Shown here piece after piece: positions 1 to 9,397 of a stretch of DNA of 36,083 nucleotides. How positions within the stretch are numbered: the stretch's first letter is position 1; every line of letters starts with the position of its first letter. The notes beneath the pieces are model-generated. The model was not told the DNA's origin and ran no database searches. It worked only from the letters and a program-made list of their open reading frames with translations. A program made the position numbers and the translations under genes. The stretch lies in the NCBI GenBank assembly GCA_031257105.1, contig JAIRPG010000130.1, positions 1-36,083 on the forward strand, in the 5' to 3' direction. The stretch is from Treponema sp. Lineage in GTDB: Bacteria > Spirochaetota > Spirochaetia > Treponematales > Breznakiellaceae.

Positions 1-491
1 ACGCCCCAGTTTTCGTCTTCCGCCCGCGCAATGCTTGAAGGCACATGGCTTGCCAGGCCGACAATCAAGCCGCTGTCCCGGTATGCCTTGATGGTATTAC
101 GGATCTCGTCAAACTTGCCTGTTTCGCAGCAATAGTCCAGGGTAGAACCGTTGCGGTAAACCGCCAGGGCGTGCGGCGCAAACTGCCGGGCGTGATCGGC
201 GTTCTCTTGGGGCGTTTCGCTGGCAATTCCCTGAAAAATCAGGTTCATCGTGCCCCCGCGTTTATAATATTCGGACAATACGCCGCAGGTGCGCGGCCAG
301 GAAAGCGGCAGCATGGTCTGTATGCCCAAGGCTTCCGCAGCAAACAGGGTTTCAATCTCCTTTTCATCGGTATAAAAGGCTTTCATTTCCTCGGAGGATA
401 CTTCATCCGGAATGTAGGACCAGCCGTTAAAGGGATTATCTCCCAGAATCAACCGCGATATTTTGTGCCCGAAAAAATCTACCGTTTTCAC
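1..491 (-). CDS. unrecognised protein, N-terminal part (runs off the window)
   Basis: Reading leftward from a GTG at 491 gives 163 codons without a stop before the window edge, so the gene is truncated at its 3' side. The start is chosen because GGGAGG lies 5 nt upstream (497-502) and a near-consensus promoter lies further up. The protein begins MKTVDFFGHKISRLILGDNP and continues with FNGWSYIPDE. The pattern of a short strand, a (K/R)-I-S-R-L-I-L-G turn and an N-P-F motif recalls the N-terminus of TIM-barrel aldo/keto-reductase-like proteins, but I cannot assign a family from this fragment. No signal peptide or membrane segment is visible. An open frame on the other strand (45-509) lacks comparable initiation signals and is treated as a shadow. 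Confidence 0.75.
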   Translation of the reverse strand, partial: MKTVDFFGHKISRLILGDNPFNGWSYIPDEVSSEEMKAFYTDEKEIETLFAAEALGIQTMLPLSWPRTCGVLSEYYKRGGTMNLIFQGIASETPQENADHARQFAPHALAVYRNGSTLDYCCETGKFDEIRNTIKAYRDSGLIVGLASHVPSSIARAEDENWG

Positions 492-539
492 GTTATCCTC
501 CCAATTTAACAAGATCACCCCTATTGGGCGTGTAACTAA

Positions 540-567
540 ATTATAGCATTGATTTAAATTCAGTCAA
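540..567 (-). promoter_or_regulatory. sigma-70-type promoter for the partial gene ending at 491
   Basis: On the minus strand TTGACT (562-567) is followed after 16 nt by a perfect TATAAT (540-545). Transcription would start near 533, leaving a leader of about 40 nt before the GTG at 491. This is one of the best promoter matches in the window. Confidence 0.75.
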
Positions 568-587
568 TACGGGATGTTTGCGGCGGA

Positions 588-2711
588 CTACGAAGCCAGT
601 TTCGTTGTCCGGCGCTGGGCCATAACCAGCTTGTAGTAGATTCCCTGCTTCAGCAGGAGTTCCGCATGGGTACCTATTTCCACGACTTTGCCTTTGTCCA
701 GCACGATAAGCCGGTCGGCCTGGCGCAAGGTGGATAACCGGTGGGCAATAGCCAGAGTTGTCCGGCCCTTTATCAGCCTGCCGATGCTTTCTTGAATAGC
801 CGATTCGGTCTCAACATCCAGGGAACTGGTGGCCTCGTCAAGGATCAGTATGGAAGGATTCTTGATAATTGCCCGGGCAATGGCGAGGCGCTGGCGTTCT
901 CCCCCGGAAATGGAATGGCCGTTCTCGCCAATTACCGTGTTGTAGCCGTCGGCGGTACGCATGATAAAATCATGGGCGTTCGCCGCTTTGCACGCCGCGA
1001 TAACTTCTTCCGGCGCGGCGTCAGGTTTCGCGTAGATAATGTTATCGTAAATGGTCCCGGCAAAGAGAAATGTATCCTGGAACACGACGCCGATATTTTC
1101 GTGAAGGTGTTTAGGGGACATTTCCCGCAGATCCGTCCCGCCTATCCGCACACTGCCGGCATTGGGATCGTAGAGCCGCAGGAGCAGGTTGATAAGCGTA
1201 CTCTTGCCAACCCCGGATCTCCCCACGATGCCGATCATCTCCCCGGACTTTATCGTAAGGCTTAAATCTTTAAGTACCGGTTCGTAGGATTTGTAACCAA
1301 AAGACACGCCTTCAAACCGCACCTCCCCCGCAAGGACGGTGTTTTTCGGCTTTTCCCCTTCAACAATGTCCGGATCTTCATCCAGAATCTCAAAAACTTT
1401 CACCATGCTGGTCATAGCGTCGGCCAGCCAGCGGGGGAACGACACGATCCAGCGCAGGGGCCCGTAAATGTAGCCGATATACATCGTAAATTGGACCAGA
1501 ATCCCCATAGAGAACGTTCCCCCCATAATGCCTTTTCCCCCAAAATAAAGGACGAGAAATTCTCCCACTCCGGTCATAAACATCAGCGCAGGAAAGATCA
1601 GCGCCCAGAGGCGCTCGTTGGAACTTGAAACATCCGCCAGATCTTTTGACGCCTTGGCAAATTTAGCGATCTCCGCCTCTTCGTTGCCGAAGGACTTAAC
1701 CGTCCGGATGCCCTTGATGATGTCGTGGAGAATCGACTGACTGCGGGAATGTTTGCGCCACTGCCGCTCGTAGCGGATCAGAATGATTCGCCAGAAGCGG
1801 GAGAGACCGAGCATGGCAATAGGCACCGGTACGAAGGCCAGGAGGGTCAACCGCCAGTTGGTGAACAGCAGAATCGTAATCACCACGGTAAAGGTGATCA
1901 TCTGCTCTACCATCCACCGTCCCGCCTCCTGGAGGAAATCCTTTATCGTCATCGTGTCTTCCATGACCCGGCGAATGAGATCTCCCGGCGTGCGTTTTGA
2001 GAGGGAATTCATGGAAAGCCGCTGCACCTTATCGTAGGCCAGGTTCCGCAGATTGTTGGCGAATTGTATCGCCGTGGCGTGGAAACGCCGGGAACTGAGA
2101 ATAAAGACCACTTCTCCGGTCACGCGGGCCAGAAGCATCCCCCCGGTGAGTATCAGCACATCTCGCAGTCCCCCTTTGAGAGGCCGGAGGTAATCGTCGA
2201 TGAGAAAGCGGGAAAAGAGGGGAACCAGCAGGTATAATATAGAAGAAAGGGTGAGCAGAGATTCTGCCCGGAGGATGCGGGGCAGGTAGGGCTTTAAGAG
2301 GCCGAAGGCCCGGCGCAGAAGCCCAACCCGGTCGTAGCAGAAGATGCACACCGACATACCTTCCACGAAAGGCCGCCCGCACTTGGGGCAGACATGCTGC
2401 TCCTTCGCTTCCGGAATCAGGGCTCTGCCGGTCTGGGCGCAGTAGTTGATCAGCTTACAAAATTCCCCGGCGGGTTTGAGCGCCGACATAGAAAAGCGGC
2501 AGAGGATCCGTTCAGCGCCGCCTTTTAAGCGGACGAACAAGAGCCCCGCGCCGACGCCGGACACAACGCCGGCCTCTTCGATTTCAGAAGCCCGAAGGCC
2601 CTCAGGAGGCGTTTCTCCGCCGTGAATCACGCCGTTTTCGTCAAAAGAAAGCGCGCCGGGAGCGTGATTCATATCCATGCTCAGATCGTATTCAAAGGCG
2701 TAAGTCTTCAT
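588..2711 (-). CDS. ABC exporter half-transporter with zinc ribbon, DUF1854-linked
   Basis: A fused permease-ATPase of 707 aa. Residues 1-100 form an N-terminal domain of unknown role. A four-cysteine zinc ribbon follows (C108, C111, C122, C125), then a six-helix type-I exporter membrane domain (about 145-440) and a nucleotide-binding domain (about 465-700). The ATPase has Walker A GRSGVGKST (497-505), Q-loop FQD, signature ISGGE (601-605), Walker B ILILDE (621-626) and switch histidine H657. All catalytic motifs are intact, so it should hydrolyse ATP. It is last in a three-gene operon, 10 nt after the DUF1854 gene, with a GGGAG ribosome site. Its likely partner is the ABC protein at 3284-5596, which has the same layout, suggesting a heterodimeric exporter. 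The substrate is unknown. From memory, related ABC/DUF1854 sets occur beside cyanophycin-type peptide genes, but no cyanophycin synthetase is visible here. Confidence 0.93.
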   Translation of the reverse strand: MKTYAFEYDLSMDMNHAPGALSFDENGVIHGGETPPEGLRASEIEEAGVVSGVGAGLLFVRLKGGAERILCRFSMSALKPAGEFCKLINYCAQTGRALIPEAKEQHVCPKCGRPFVEGMSVCIFCYDRVGLLRRAFGLLKPYLPRILRAESLLTLSSILYLLVPLFSRFLIDDYLRPLKGGLRDVLILTGGMLLARVTGEVVFILSSRRFHATAIQFANNLRNLAYDKVQRLSMNSLSKRTPGDLIRRVMEDTMTIKDFLQEAGRWMVEQMITFTVVITILLFTNWRLTLLAFVPVPIAMLGLSRFWRIILIRYERQWRKHSRSQSILHDIIKGIRTVKSFGNEEAEIAKFAKASKDLADVSSSNERLWALIFPALMFMTGVGEFLVLYFGGKGIMGGTFSMGILVQFTMYIGYIYGPLRWIVSFPRWLADAMTSMVKVFEILDEDPDIVEGEKPKNTVLAGEVRFEGVSFGYKSYEPVLKDLSLTIKSGEMIGIVGRSGVGKSTLINLLLRLYDPNAGSVRIGGTDLREMSPKHLHENIGVVFQDTFLFAGTIYDNIIYAKPDAAPEEVIAACKAANAHDFIMRTADGYNTVIGENGHSISGGERQRLAIARAIIKNPSILILDEATSSLDVETESAIQESIGRLIKGRTTLAIAHRLSTLRQADRLIVLDKGKVVEIGTHAELLLKQGIYYKLVMAQRRTTKLAS

Positions 2712-2721
2712 AGGTTCTCCC

Positions 2722-3273
2722 TTAAAACATATACGGTTCCAGGCGCTTCTGGCTCTTTTTGTCCAGCTTCTCCAGAGAATTTACCATATAACGGTTTCCA
2801 TCGACGTCAAAGACGAGGAGCCGGTTTGCGTCGAGAAGCCGGATATTTTTGTTTACATCCTTGATCGCCGCGCTGCGCTCATACCGCTTCCCGCCGGATA
2901 GGAGCAGCAGTTCCATATACACGTAGCCCAGCTTATCATGCACAGATTTGATTTCCAGGATTTCCGGACAGTAATAACGGCGATTCAGTTCGTCCGAAAC
3001 GATCCGGAGCTGGTTATCCGCCAGATCCGTGAGGGCGCGGATCATGCCGATCTCCTTGTTTTCATGATCCGCTACGGAAATATATTCCTCCGGGCTCTGA
3101 ACCGGCATGGCCCGCCGGAGTTGGATACGCTTGTATTCTTTACCGTTATAGCGCAGGCCCGTAAAACCTCCTGGGCCGGCGTAAAAATTCGCCTGGGAAA
3201 GATCGAGCCAGCCGATGTCAATAGCTTCCGCGAGGTTTTGCTCCGCAATAGGAGCGTTATCCTGAGTCTGCAT
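2722..3273 (-). CDS. DUF1854 family protein between two ABC exporter genes
   Basis: A 183-aa soluble protein with no signal peptide or membrane segment. The centre carries the pattern I recognise as DUF1854: a G-x-x-Y-x-x-I-x-L-R-R-A-x-P start (near 45-58), a stretch on E-I-G-M-I (near 75) and a closing R-Y-x-V segment near 155. The family has no established biochemical activity; its members typically sit next to ABC exporter genes, as here. The gene is 10 nt downstream of the first ABC gene and 10 nt upstream of the second, with GGAA just before the ATG, so all three are almost certainly co-transcribed. A regulatory or assembly role for the ABC heterodimer is inference from position only. 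Confidence 0.85.
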   Translation of the reverse strand: MQTQDNAPIAEQNLAEAIDIGWLDLSQANFYAGPGGFTGLRYNGKEYKRIQLRRAMPVQSPEEYISVADHENKEIGMIRALTDLADNQLRIVSDELNRRYYCPEILEIKSVHDKLGYVYMELLLLSGGKRYERSAAIKDVNKNIRLLDANRLLVFDVDGNRYMVNSLEKLDKKSQKRLEPYMF

Positions 3274-3283
3274 AGAAGTTCCT

Positions 3284-5596
3284 TTACGCCGCGCCTATGG
3301 CCGCGTCCATATTGATGATTTTGAGTCCTTCCATCTGGATCATGTACAATTTGTGGTATTCGCCTTTTTTCAGCATCAGTTCCCCGTGGGCGCCGCTTTC
3401 CACTACGCGCCCCTCGTGAATAACCGCCAAGCTATCCGCGTCCCGCAAGGTGGAAAGGCGGTGGGCAATCGCAATGGTTGTCCTGCCTTGCTGGAGTTTC
3501 GCCAACGACGCCTGAATCGCCGCCTCGGTTTCCGTGTCCATCGCCGCCGTAGCCTCGTCAAGGATGAGTATCTTTGGGTTCTGGATGATGGTACGGGCGA
3601 TGGAGAGGCGCTGCCGTTCCCCCCCGGAAAGATCCTGTCCCCCCGCGCCGACACGGGTCTCGTAGCCGTCAGGGAGGTTCATAATGAACTCGTGGGCGCT
3701 GGCCGCTTTTGCGGCGCGGATGACATCTTCAATGGAAGCGTCCGGACGGGCATAGCGGATATTATCGGCAATGGAACCGATAAAGAGGTAAATCTCCTGG
3801 GACACGATGCCGATGTTACGGCGCAGAAAGCCCAAGGGAATACGCCGCACATCCACCCCGTCGATTTCGATAACCCCTTCCTTTACGTCGTAAAGCCGGG
3901 CGATAAGGTTCGCCAGCGTGCTTTTACCCGCGCCGGTTTTTCCGACGATACCTAAGAGTTTGCCCGCGCCCACATGGAGATCCAGCCCTTTGAGAACCGG
4001 CGTGGCCGGATCGTACTCAAACCACACGTTTTTTACCATAATATCTCCCCTGAGGCAGGGGATCTCGACCGGGTCCTCCGGTTCGGCGACATCGGCTTTC
4101 GCATCGATAATTTCAAATACCCGCTGGGCCGAGTCAACGCAGCGGGCCCACCAGTTGGACACCCAGGACAGGAACTCCAAGGGGCCGTAGAGCATCGAAA
4201 GGTAGGCGATAAAGGTCAAAAGGGTGCCGATGGTTATGGTCTTCTCCAGCACCATCATGCCCCCTATCGCCGTTACAATCACCTGGCCAAAAAACATAAA
4301 AAGATAGATAAGGGGAAAGGCGGTGAATGAGGTGTTCGTCATTCGCGTATTGAGGGCCGCGTCTTTACCGCCAACCTCCGCGAATCGCTCGGCCTCTTCA
4401 TTTTCCCTGGCAAAGGCCTTGATAACCCGTTGGCCGTTCACCGAATCGCTTACCATGGAGTTAAGCTGAGAACCGTAAACCCAGCTCTTGTGGTGGAAAC
4501 GGCGGAAAAAACTCCAGAGTATGCGGAAGAATACCACCGCGATGGGGATGATGATTACCGACACGAGCGCCAGCTTGAGGTTCAGGACGAACATCAGGAC
4601 GATCACGCCGGCGAACATGAGTACATTGACAATCACAAAGGGAAGTCCGTCAACAAAAAACCAGTAGATATTGGTGGCGTCCCGGATGACCCGGTTCATA
4701 AGCTGCCCCGTGCGCTTGGAGGTATAAAAACCCACCGAGAGCCGCTGCATGGCTTCAAATATCTTGAGCTTGAGGTCATAGACGATCCAGGGGACAATTC
4801 GCGCCAGTAGGTAGGAGTAGCCCACATTCAGCGCCGTATTCAGAAAACGCACGGCAAAGATGAACAACACCATGCCGCCCACCAAGCCGAAATACCGGCC
4901 CCCTTCGGTCAATACCTCGTCGAAGAGGAGCTTCGAACCCGCCAGGGGCGTAAAGATAGAGACCCCGGTACTCAAAAGCATGACGCAAAAGATGATCGCT
5001 ACCCGCCCGCCGTAATGTTTAAAGAAACTCAGCAGCCGCCAGAACAGGGATACCCGATCCATACACTTGGGGCAGATCTTCCGTTCGGGCTCCGGGTAAC
5101 GAGCGCCGCATTTGGGACAAAACAGCTCTTGCTCCTCGGGGATCTCCCGCAGAGGCTCTTCCGCGCCGGACAAAAGCGTTTTCGCTGCCTTCGCAAGCCG
5201 TTCAACCTGGGGCAGATAGCCGGTGGAGAAACACAAGAGCAGCCGAGGGTCTGGAGTTTCGGCGTTTTCTTCCTTCTCCGGTTTTTGGTGAGTCGCCCAG
5301 AGCCGGCCTGTGGTGAGGAGTTTCTCGGTTTCCAAGAGACCCAGTTCCGCCAAGGGATAGGTCTCCAGCCGCTTGATGACGTATTCTCCGGCAATACGGC
5401 GGGCGCCTTCGACATGAACGATCCCTTCCTGCCCGTAGAGAATAAAGAGGGAATCGGCGGAAAGGGCGCAATAAGCGTCCGATAAAGCCCCGTCCGGCTC
5501 CAGATCGGTGTGTATTGCATAGATGAGCCGCGCCGGATCAACACCGGCCTGTTCAAAAGCCGGAATCATATATGAAGGAACCCGCGAATTATTCAC
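3284..5596 (-). CDS. ABC exporter half-transporter with zinc ribbon, first gene of operon
   Basis: A 770-aa permease-ATPase with the same layout as the protein at 588-2711. A 155-residue N-terminal domain leads into a zinc ribbon (C160, C163, C175, C178), a type-I exporter membrane domain (about 195-485) and an ATPase domain. Motifs are Walker A GKTGAGKST (552-560), Q-loop S-Q (599-600), signature LSGGE (656-660), Walker B ILILDE (676-681) and H712, so both halves of the presumed heterodimer look catalytically competent. The start is a GTG at 5596 with GAGG about 11 nt upstream, a little far. The N-terminal domain is longer than in the partner and ends in a Lys/Glu-rich stretch near 105-113. 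The C-terminus extends some 20 residues past the usual end. A promoter lies at 5662-5689. Confidence 0.93.
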   Translation of the reverse strand: MNNSRVPSYMIPAFEQAGVDPARLIYAIHTDLEPDGALSDAYCALSADSLFILYGQEGIVHVEGARRIAGEYVIKRLETYPLAELGLLETEKLLTTGRLWATHQKPEKEENAETPDPRLLLCFSTGYLPQVERLAKAAKTLLSGAEEPLREIPEEQELFCPKCGARYPEPERKICPKCMDRVSLFWRLLSFFKHYGGRVAIIFCVMLLSTGVSIFTPLAGSKLLFDEVLTEGGRYFGLVGGMVLFIFAVRFLNTALNVGYSYLLARIVPWIVYDLKLKIFEAMQRLSVGFYTSKRTGQLMNRVIRDATNIYWFFVDGLPFVIVNVLMFAGVIVLMFVLNLKLALVSVIIIPIAVVFFRILWSFFRRFHHKSWVYGSQLNSMVSDSVNGQRVIKAFARENEEAERFAEVGGKDAALNTRMTNTSFTAFPLIYLFMFFGQVIVTAIGGMMVLEKTITIGTLLTFIAYLSMLYGPLEFLSWVSNWWARCVDSAQRVFEIIDAKADVAEPEDPVEIPCLRGDIMVKNVWFEYDPATPVLKGLDLHVGAGKLLGIVGKTGAGKSTLANLIARLYDVKEGVIEIDGVDVRRIPLGFLRRNIGIVSQEIYLFIGSIADNIRYARPDASIEDVIRAAKAASAHEFIMNLPDGYETRVGAGGQDLSGGERQRLSIARTIIQNPKILILDEATAAMDTETEAAIQASLAKLQQGRTTIAIAHRLSTLRDADSLAVIHEGRVVESGAHGELMLKKGEYHKLYMIQMEGLKIINMDAAIGAA

Positions 5597-5661
5597 TTTG
5601 ATTAAATCCTCACAAACAGCGTTTTTGCGCGCCCGTATTTTTAACGCCGGGTAGCTTTTAC

Positions 5662-5689
5662 CTTATCCGTTTCGCGGAGGCGCTGTCAA
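5662..5689 (-). promoter_or_regulatory. sigma-70-like promoter for the ABC/DUF1854 operon
   Basis: On the minus strand a perfect TTGACA (5684-5689) is followed after 16 nt by GATAAG (5662-5667, 4 of 6 matches to TATAAT). The leader to the GTG at 5596 would be about 60 nt. It lies in the short divergent space shared with the chemoreceptor gene. Confidence 0.55.
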
Positions 5690-5730
5690 TCGGCGATATG
5701 TGTAGTATTATAAAGATCGAGGGTGAATGT

Positions 5731-7632
5731 ATGCGATATATCATGGATGGATCATTCTATACGGGCTGTGAACTGGTGGATACCCAGCATAGCCGGCTGT
5801 TTGATTCAATAAATAACCTGCTTGAAGCCTGTGAAAAGGGCAAGGGGCAGGAAGAATTGAAAAAAAGCCTGGATTTCCTATCGGATTACACGGTGAAGCA
5901 TTTTTTTGATGAGGAACAACTCCTTAAAAAACATGGCTTTACGGATCTGGCCCAGCATCACCGGTATCACGAGGCGTTCAAAAAAACCGTTCGGGATCTT
6001 GCCCATGAATTCATCTTAAAAGGCGTTTCCGATGCCCTTGTTAAAGGCGTTGAAAGCAAGATCGGAAGCTGGCTTATCGAGCATATCAAAGGCCAGGACT
6101 TCCGCTGGGCCGGGGAGCTTCGGGAAAAAGCGCCGGATCTGTTTAAGCCGGTAAGGGGGAAGGTACCCATGCCTCCGGCCTTTGAGCCGCGGACGAGCGA
6201 GAGGCGAGAAACCGCCGCCGCAAAACCGGCCCCTGCGGCAAACTCCGTTCCTTCCGTGGCGGAAAACCGGTATAAACCTGAAAAAAAACGCGCAACCGGC
6301 ATATTGGTAAAGATGACCCTCATCTTCGGGGGCAGCCTCTTCCTGTCCATTGGAACCATGGCCCTACTGGGGATCTTCCATGCGGGGATACCGGCCATCG
6401 TCATGGCCTCCGTGTTCCTGCTGGGGGCGTTGACGCTGCTCAACCGGGGCGTTCTGGAATTTCTCTTCAACCGTCCGGTAAAGCGCATTGCCGGCGTACT
6501 GCAAATGGTCGAGGACGGGGATATTTCCCAGCAGATACGCCTGCGTCCGGGGGACGAAATCGGCGAAATAGCCGGCAGGTTTGATAGGACACTGGAAAAC
6601 TTAAAGCGGCTCGTGATGATCATGCAAAACGAGGCCGAAGCGGTGAGCGACATCGTGACGGCCTTGTCCCAGCACATGACCGAAACCGCCGGAGCGGTGA
6701 ACGAGATGAGCGCCGGTATCGAAAGTATTCAAGGGCAAGCGGATGGTCAAGCCGGATCGGTGAGCGCCGCCAACGCCGCCGTGGAGCGGATAACCGAAAA
6801 CATCAACAAACTTAACCACGAAATAGAACTGCAAACCGAAAGCGTCGCCCAGTCGTCCTCGGCGATTGAAAAGATGCTTACCACGATTGAGTCGGTAACC
6901 CGGATAAGCCGGATAAATTCGGAGAACGTCTCCCGTCTGGCGAAAGTATCGGCGACGGGCCGCGCCGGTTTGCGGGCGGTAGCGAATGATATGCAGGAGA
7001 TAGCCAGAGAATCCGAGGGGCTCCTGGAGATTAACTCGGTGCTGCAGAATATCGCCGGCCAGACAAACCTGCTTTCCATGAACGCCGCCATCGAGGCGGC
7101 TCACGCCGGCGAGTCGGGAAAGGGCTTTGCCGTGGTAGCCGATGAAATCCGTAAACTTGCCGAGAATTCCGGGGCGCAATCCAAGACCATCAGCATCGTG
7201 CTCAAGAAGATCAAGGATTCCATCACGAAGATCTCCGGCGCAACCGGAGAGGTGCTGGATCAATTTGAAACCATCGAATCTGATGTGAAGACCGTGTCGG
7301 ATCAGGAAGAACAGGTTCGGGGCGCAATGGAAGAACAAAATTCAGGCGGCAAGCGGATCCTGGAGGCCATCGGCAAGCTTGCCGAGATAACGCAAACCGT
7401 CAAAAACACCTCTCAAGAGATGCGGACGGGCAGCGGGGAAATCCTCAAGGAGGAGCGGAATCTTTCCACGATAACGGCGAGCATCAGGGCGGAAATAGCC
7501 GAAATCGCCGGACGCGCCGGAGAAATAAATGACGTTCTGGCCCATGTAAACCGCATAAGCTGCAAGAGCGGCGCCAACATCGCCACCCTCAAGGATGCGA
7601 TCTCCCGCTTCACGATCCGGGATACGCATTAG
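5731..7632 (+). CDS. methyl-accepting chemotaxis protein with N-terminal hemerythrin domain
   Basis: Membrane chemoreceptor of 633 aa. I chose the ATG at 5731 over the ATG at 5698 because GAGGG (5719-5723) stands 7 nt before it. Residues 10-135 are a bacteriohemerythrin domain with all seven expected iron ligands: H20, H57-x3-E61, H76-x3-H80 and H118-x4-D123. Hemerythrins bind O2 at a di-iron site, so oxygen or redox sensing is likely. A Pro/Ala linker (about 145-185) leads to two close transmembrane segments (about 190-213 and 218-238) with only a few residues between them, so there is no periplasmic sensor and the sensor is cytoplasmic. A HAMP domain (about 247-300) and the signalling coiled coil follow, with the conserved tip [16 protein letters not shown] near 446-461. 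No C-terminal CheR-docking pentapeptide is visible. Confidence 0.95.
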   Translation: MRYIMDGSFYTGCELVDTQHSRLFDSINNLLEACEKGKGQEELKKSLDFLSDYTVKHFFDEEQLLKKHGFTDLAQHHRYHEAFKKTVRDLAHEFILKGVSDALVKGVESKIGSWLIEHIKGQDFRWAGELREKAPDLFKPVRGKVPMPPAFEPRTSERRETAAAKPAPAANSVPSVAENRYKPEKKRATGILVKMTLIFGGSLFLSIGTMALLGIFHAGIPAIVMASVFLLGALTLLNRGVLEFLFNRPVKRIAGVLQMVEDGDISQQIRLRPGDEIGEIAGRFDRTLENLKRLVMIMQNEAEAVSDIVTALSQHMTETAGAVNEMSAGIESIQGQADGQAGSVSAANAAVERITENINKLNHEIELQTESVAQSSSAIEKMLTTIESVTRISRINSENVSRLAKVSATGRAGLRAVANDMQEIARESEGLLEINSVLQNIAGQTNLLSMNAAIEAAHAGESGKGFAVVADEIRKLAENSGAQSKTISIVLKKIKDSITKISGATGEVLDQFETIESDVKTVSDQEEQVRGAMEEQNSGGKRILEAIGKLAEITQTVKNTSQEMRTGSGEILKEERNLSTITASIRAEIAEIAGRAGEINDVLAHVNRISCKSGANIATLKDAISRFTIRDTH

Positions 7633-7655
7633 GAAGACCGCCTTTCGGGTTTAAC

Positions 7656-9281
7656 CTACGCCATCGCTGAAAATATATCGTAAGGATCATCCCCGAGGCG
7701 GCGAAACTGAATCGCCTCCAGGAGATGTTCCGGGGTGATGGAATCCATTCCCGACAGATCGGCGATAGTCCGGGCAACCCGGAGAATTCCATGGTAGGCT
7801 CGTCCGGAGAGCCCCATTTCGCGCGCCGTTTCTCTCAAAGTCCGTTCTCCGGCGTCGGTAAGGGGGCAGCAGGTTTCGATAAGTCCTGGGGGCAGCCGGG
7901 CGTTACGGCGCGCGCTTCCCAGACCGTCCGCCGGGACGCGGGCAAGGCCCCTGAACCTGCGCCGTTGGATTTCTACCGCCCGCAATACCCGTTCACGGAT
8001 GACGGCGCTGGACTCTTCCCGCTCCTGCCCCATCTCTTCCGAACCCGGCGGCATCACCGCGGCTCGCAGTTCTACCCGATCCAAGAGGGCCGCGCCGAAT
8101 TTCCGCCAGTAACGGTGTATTTCTTGGGGGCTGCAAAAACAGCCTGTATCGGCATTAACGCCAAGTCTTCCGCAGGGACAGGTATTGGCCGCCAGGAGGA
8201 GTTGAAAATCTGCGGGAAGCCGTACCGGCCCGTCAGCCCTGGAGATGGTGATTACCGCATCTTCCAGTGGTTCCCGCAGCGCCTGGAGTACATGGGCGCG
8301 GAATTCCGGAGCCTCATCCAGGAAGAGAACCCCAAAATTGGCCAGGCTTATCTCCCCAGGCCGGATGCTCTTGCCGCCGCCGAGGATGCCTTCAGCGCTT
8401 GCCGAGTGGTGTGGAGAACGGAAAGGCGGCCTGGTGATGGTTACCGGGCCCGTTTCTGGGCCGGCGGCGATGAGCTGCCCCGCTAGGCTATGGAGGCGGG
8501 TCACTTCCACCGCTTCCCAGGCTTCCAACGGAGGCATGATGGAAGGCATACGCCGGGCCAGCATGGTTTTCCCCGCGCCCGGCGGCCCGAACACCAGAAG
8601 GTTATGCCCTCCGGCGGCGGCGATTTCCAAGGCCCGTTTATACTGCCGCTGGCCTTTTACCTCGGCGAAATCTCCCGTTATGGGTGATGAAGCCGCGACA
8701 TCCCCGGCGCCCGGCGGATTATCCGGCGGAATTTCCGGCGGGAAAACGCCGGTATCGCCTCGGACTATCAGGGCGTGAACCGTTTCTCCTAACGTATGAA
8801 CGGCGGCATAACGATCCTGTGCAAGGATCGCCGCCTCCCCGGCGTTTTCTCCGGGCACAATGAAGTCTTGAATCCCCGCCCGTAGCCCCGCCGCCATTGC
8901 GGCCAACACCCCCCGTACCGGGCGGAGCCTGCCCGAAAGTTCCAACTCCCCCAGAACCATAAGACTTTTTGGAAAGGAAGCGCCTTCCCCAACCGGAGCG
9001 GGGATCAAACCCGCCCCCATCATCACCGCCAGGGCGATGGGTAAATCCAGAGCGGCTCCATCCTTCCGTACCCCTGCCGGGGCTAGGTTGATGAGGATCC
9101 TGTCCTGGGGAAAGACATACCCTGAATTGCGAAAAGCCGCCCGTACCCGTTCACGGGCTTCTCTAACGGCGCCTTCAGCCAGGCCGGTAATATCAACCCC
9201 CGGTATCCCCCGGCGGATATCCGCCTCCACCCGGATAAGAATCCCCTCCGCGCCCCAGGGCGCGTACGCCATAATGTCCAT
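7656..9281 (-). CDS. comM: ComM/YifB-family Mg-chelatase-like AAA+ ATPase
   Basis: A 541-aa protein with the standard layout. An N-terminal ChlI-like domain contains G-I-P-x-V-x-I-x-G-L near 25-34 and INLAPA near 64-69. The AAA+ core has Walker A GPPGAGKT (232-239) and Walker B LFLDEAPEF (319-327). A four-cysteine cluster (C368, C370, C381, C383) and a C-terminal Mg-chelatase lid domain complete it. ComM is a hexameric helicase that helps branch migration during natural transformation in proteobacteria; its role in spirochaetes is not established. The protein is somewhat longer than the usual ~505-510 aa, partly through a Pro-rich loop near 180-195 (V-F-P-P-E-I-P-P-D-N) built from the same coding repeat seen in the two upstream genes. 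GGAGG sits 8 nt before the ATG. It converges on the chemoreceptor gene with a 23-nt gap. Confidence 0.93.
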   Translation of the reverse strand: MDIMAYAPWGAEGILIRVEADIRRGIPGVDITGLAEGAVREARERVRAAFRNSGYVFPQDRILINLAPAGVRKDGAALDLPIALAVMMGAGLIPAPVGEGASFPKSLMVLGELELSGRLRPVRGVLAAMAAGLRAGIQDFIVPGENAGEAAILAQDRYAAVHTLGETVHALIVRGDTGVFPPEIPPDNPPGAGDVAASSPITGDFAEVKGQRQYKRALEIAAAGGHNLLVFGPPGAGKTMLARRMPSIMPPLEAWEAVEVTRLHSLAGQLIAAGPETGPVTITRPPFRSPHHSASAEGILGGGKSIRPGEISLANFGVLFLDEAPEFRAHVLQALREPLEDAVITISRADGPVRLPADFQLLLAANTCPCGRLGVNADTGCFCSPQEIHRYWRKFGAALLDRVELRAAVMPPGSEEMGQEREESSAVIRERVLRAVEIQRRRFRGLARVPADGLGSARRNARLPPGLIETCCPLTDAGERTLRETAREMGLSGRAYHGILRVARTIADLSGMDSITPEHLLEAIQFRRLGDDPYDIFSAMA

Positions 9282-9331
9282 AGGTCATACCTCCGTTTTT
9301 TAACGGTACGACCCAGGAGTTTGCTTTAGGG

Positions 9332-9382
9332 GCTGTTGCAAAACTTCAGGCGAACCGGTTTTGCCGGTTTGATTGCAACAGC
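9332..9382. repeat. compound hairpin repeat between preP-like and comM genes
   Basis: A perfect 10-bp outer stem GCTGTTGCAA (9332-9341) / TTGCAACAGC (9373-9382) encloses an inner stem AACCGG/CCGGTT with a TTTTG loop. The arm-proximal sequence CAAAACTTCAG (9339-9349) recurs exactly at 19697-19707. The element follows the stop of the protease gene on the minus strand but lacks a clear U-tract on that strand, so it may be an mRNA-stabilising or attenuating hairpin rather than a strong terminator. Confidence 0.65.
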
Positions 9383-9397
9383 TTCTTTAAGTCTTTT

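Noticed and set aside
45-509. Plus-strand open frame at the left edge
   Set aside because: The opposite strand has a consensus promoter, Shine-Dalgarno and a coherent N-terminus; the plus frame has none of these.
5683-5714. Possible plus-strand promoter (CTGTCA with TATTAT) for the chemoreceptor
   Set aside because: The implied transcript would start at about the ribosome-binding site, leaving almost no leader, and no sigma-28 consensus is found at this spot.
5698-5730. Upstream ATG at 5698 as start of the chemoreceptor
   Set aside because: It has no Shine-Dalgarno, whereas the ATG at 5731 has GAGGG at ideal distance.
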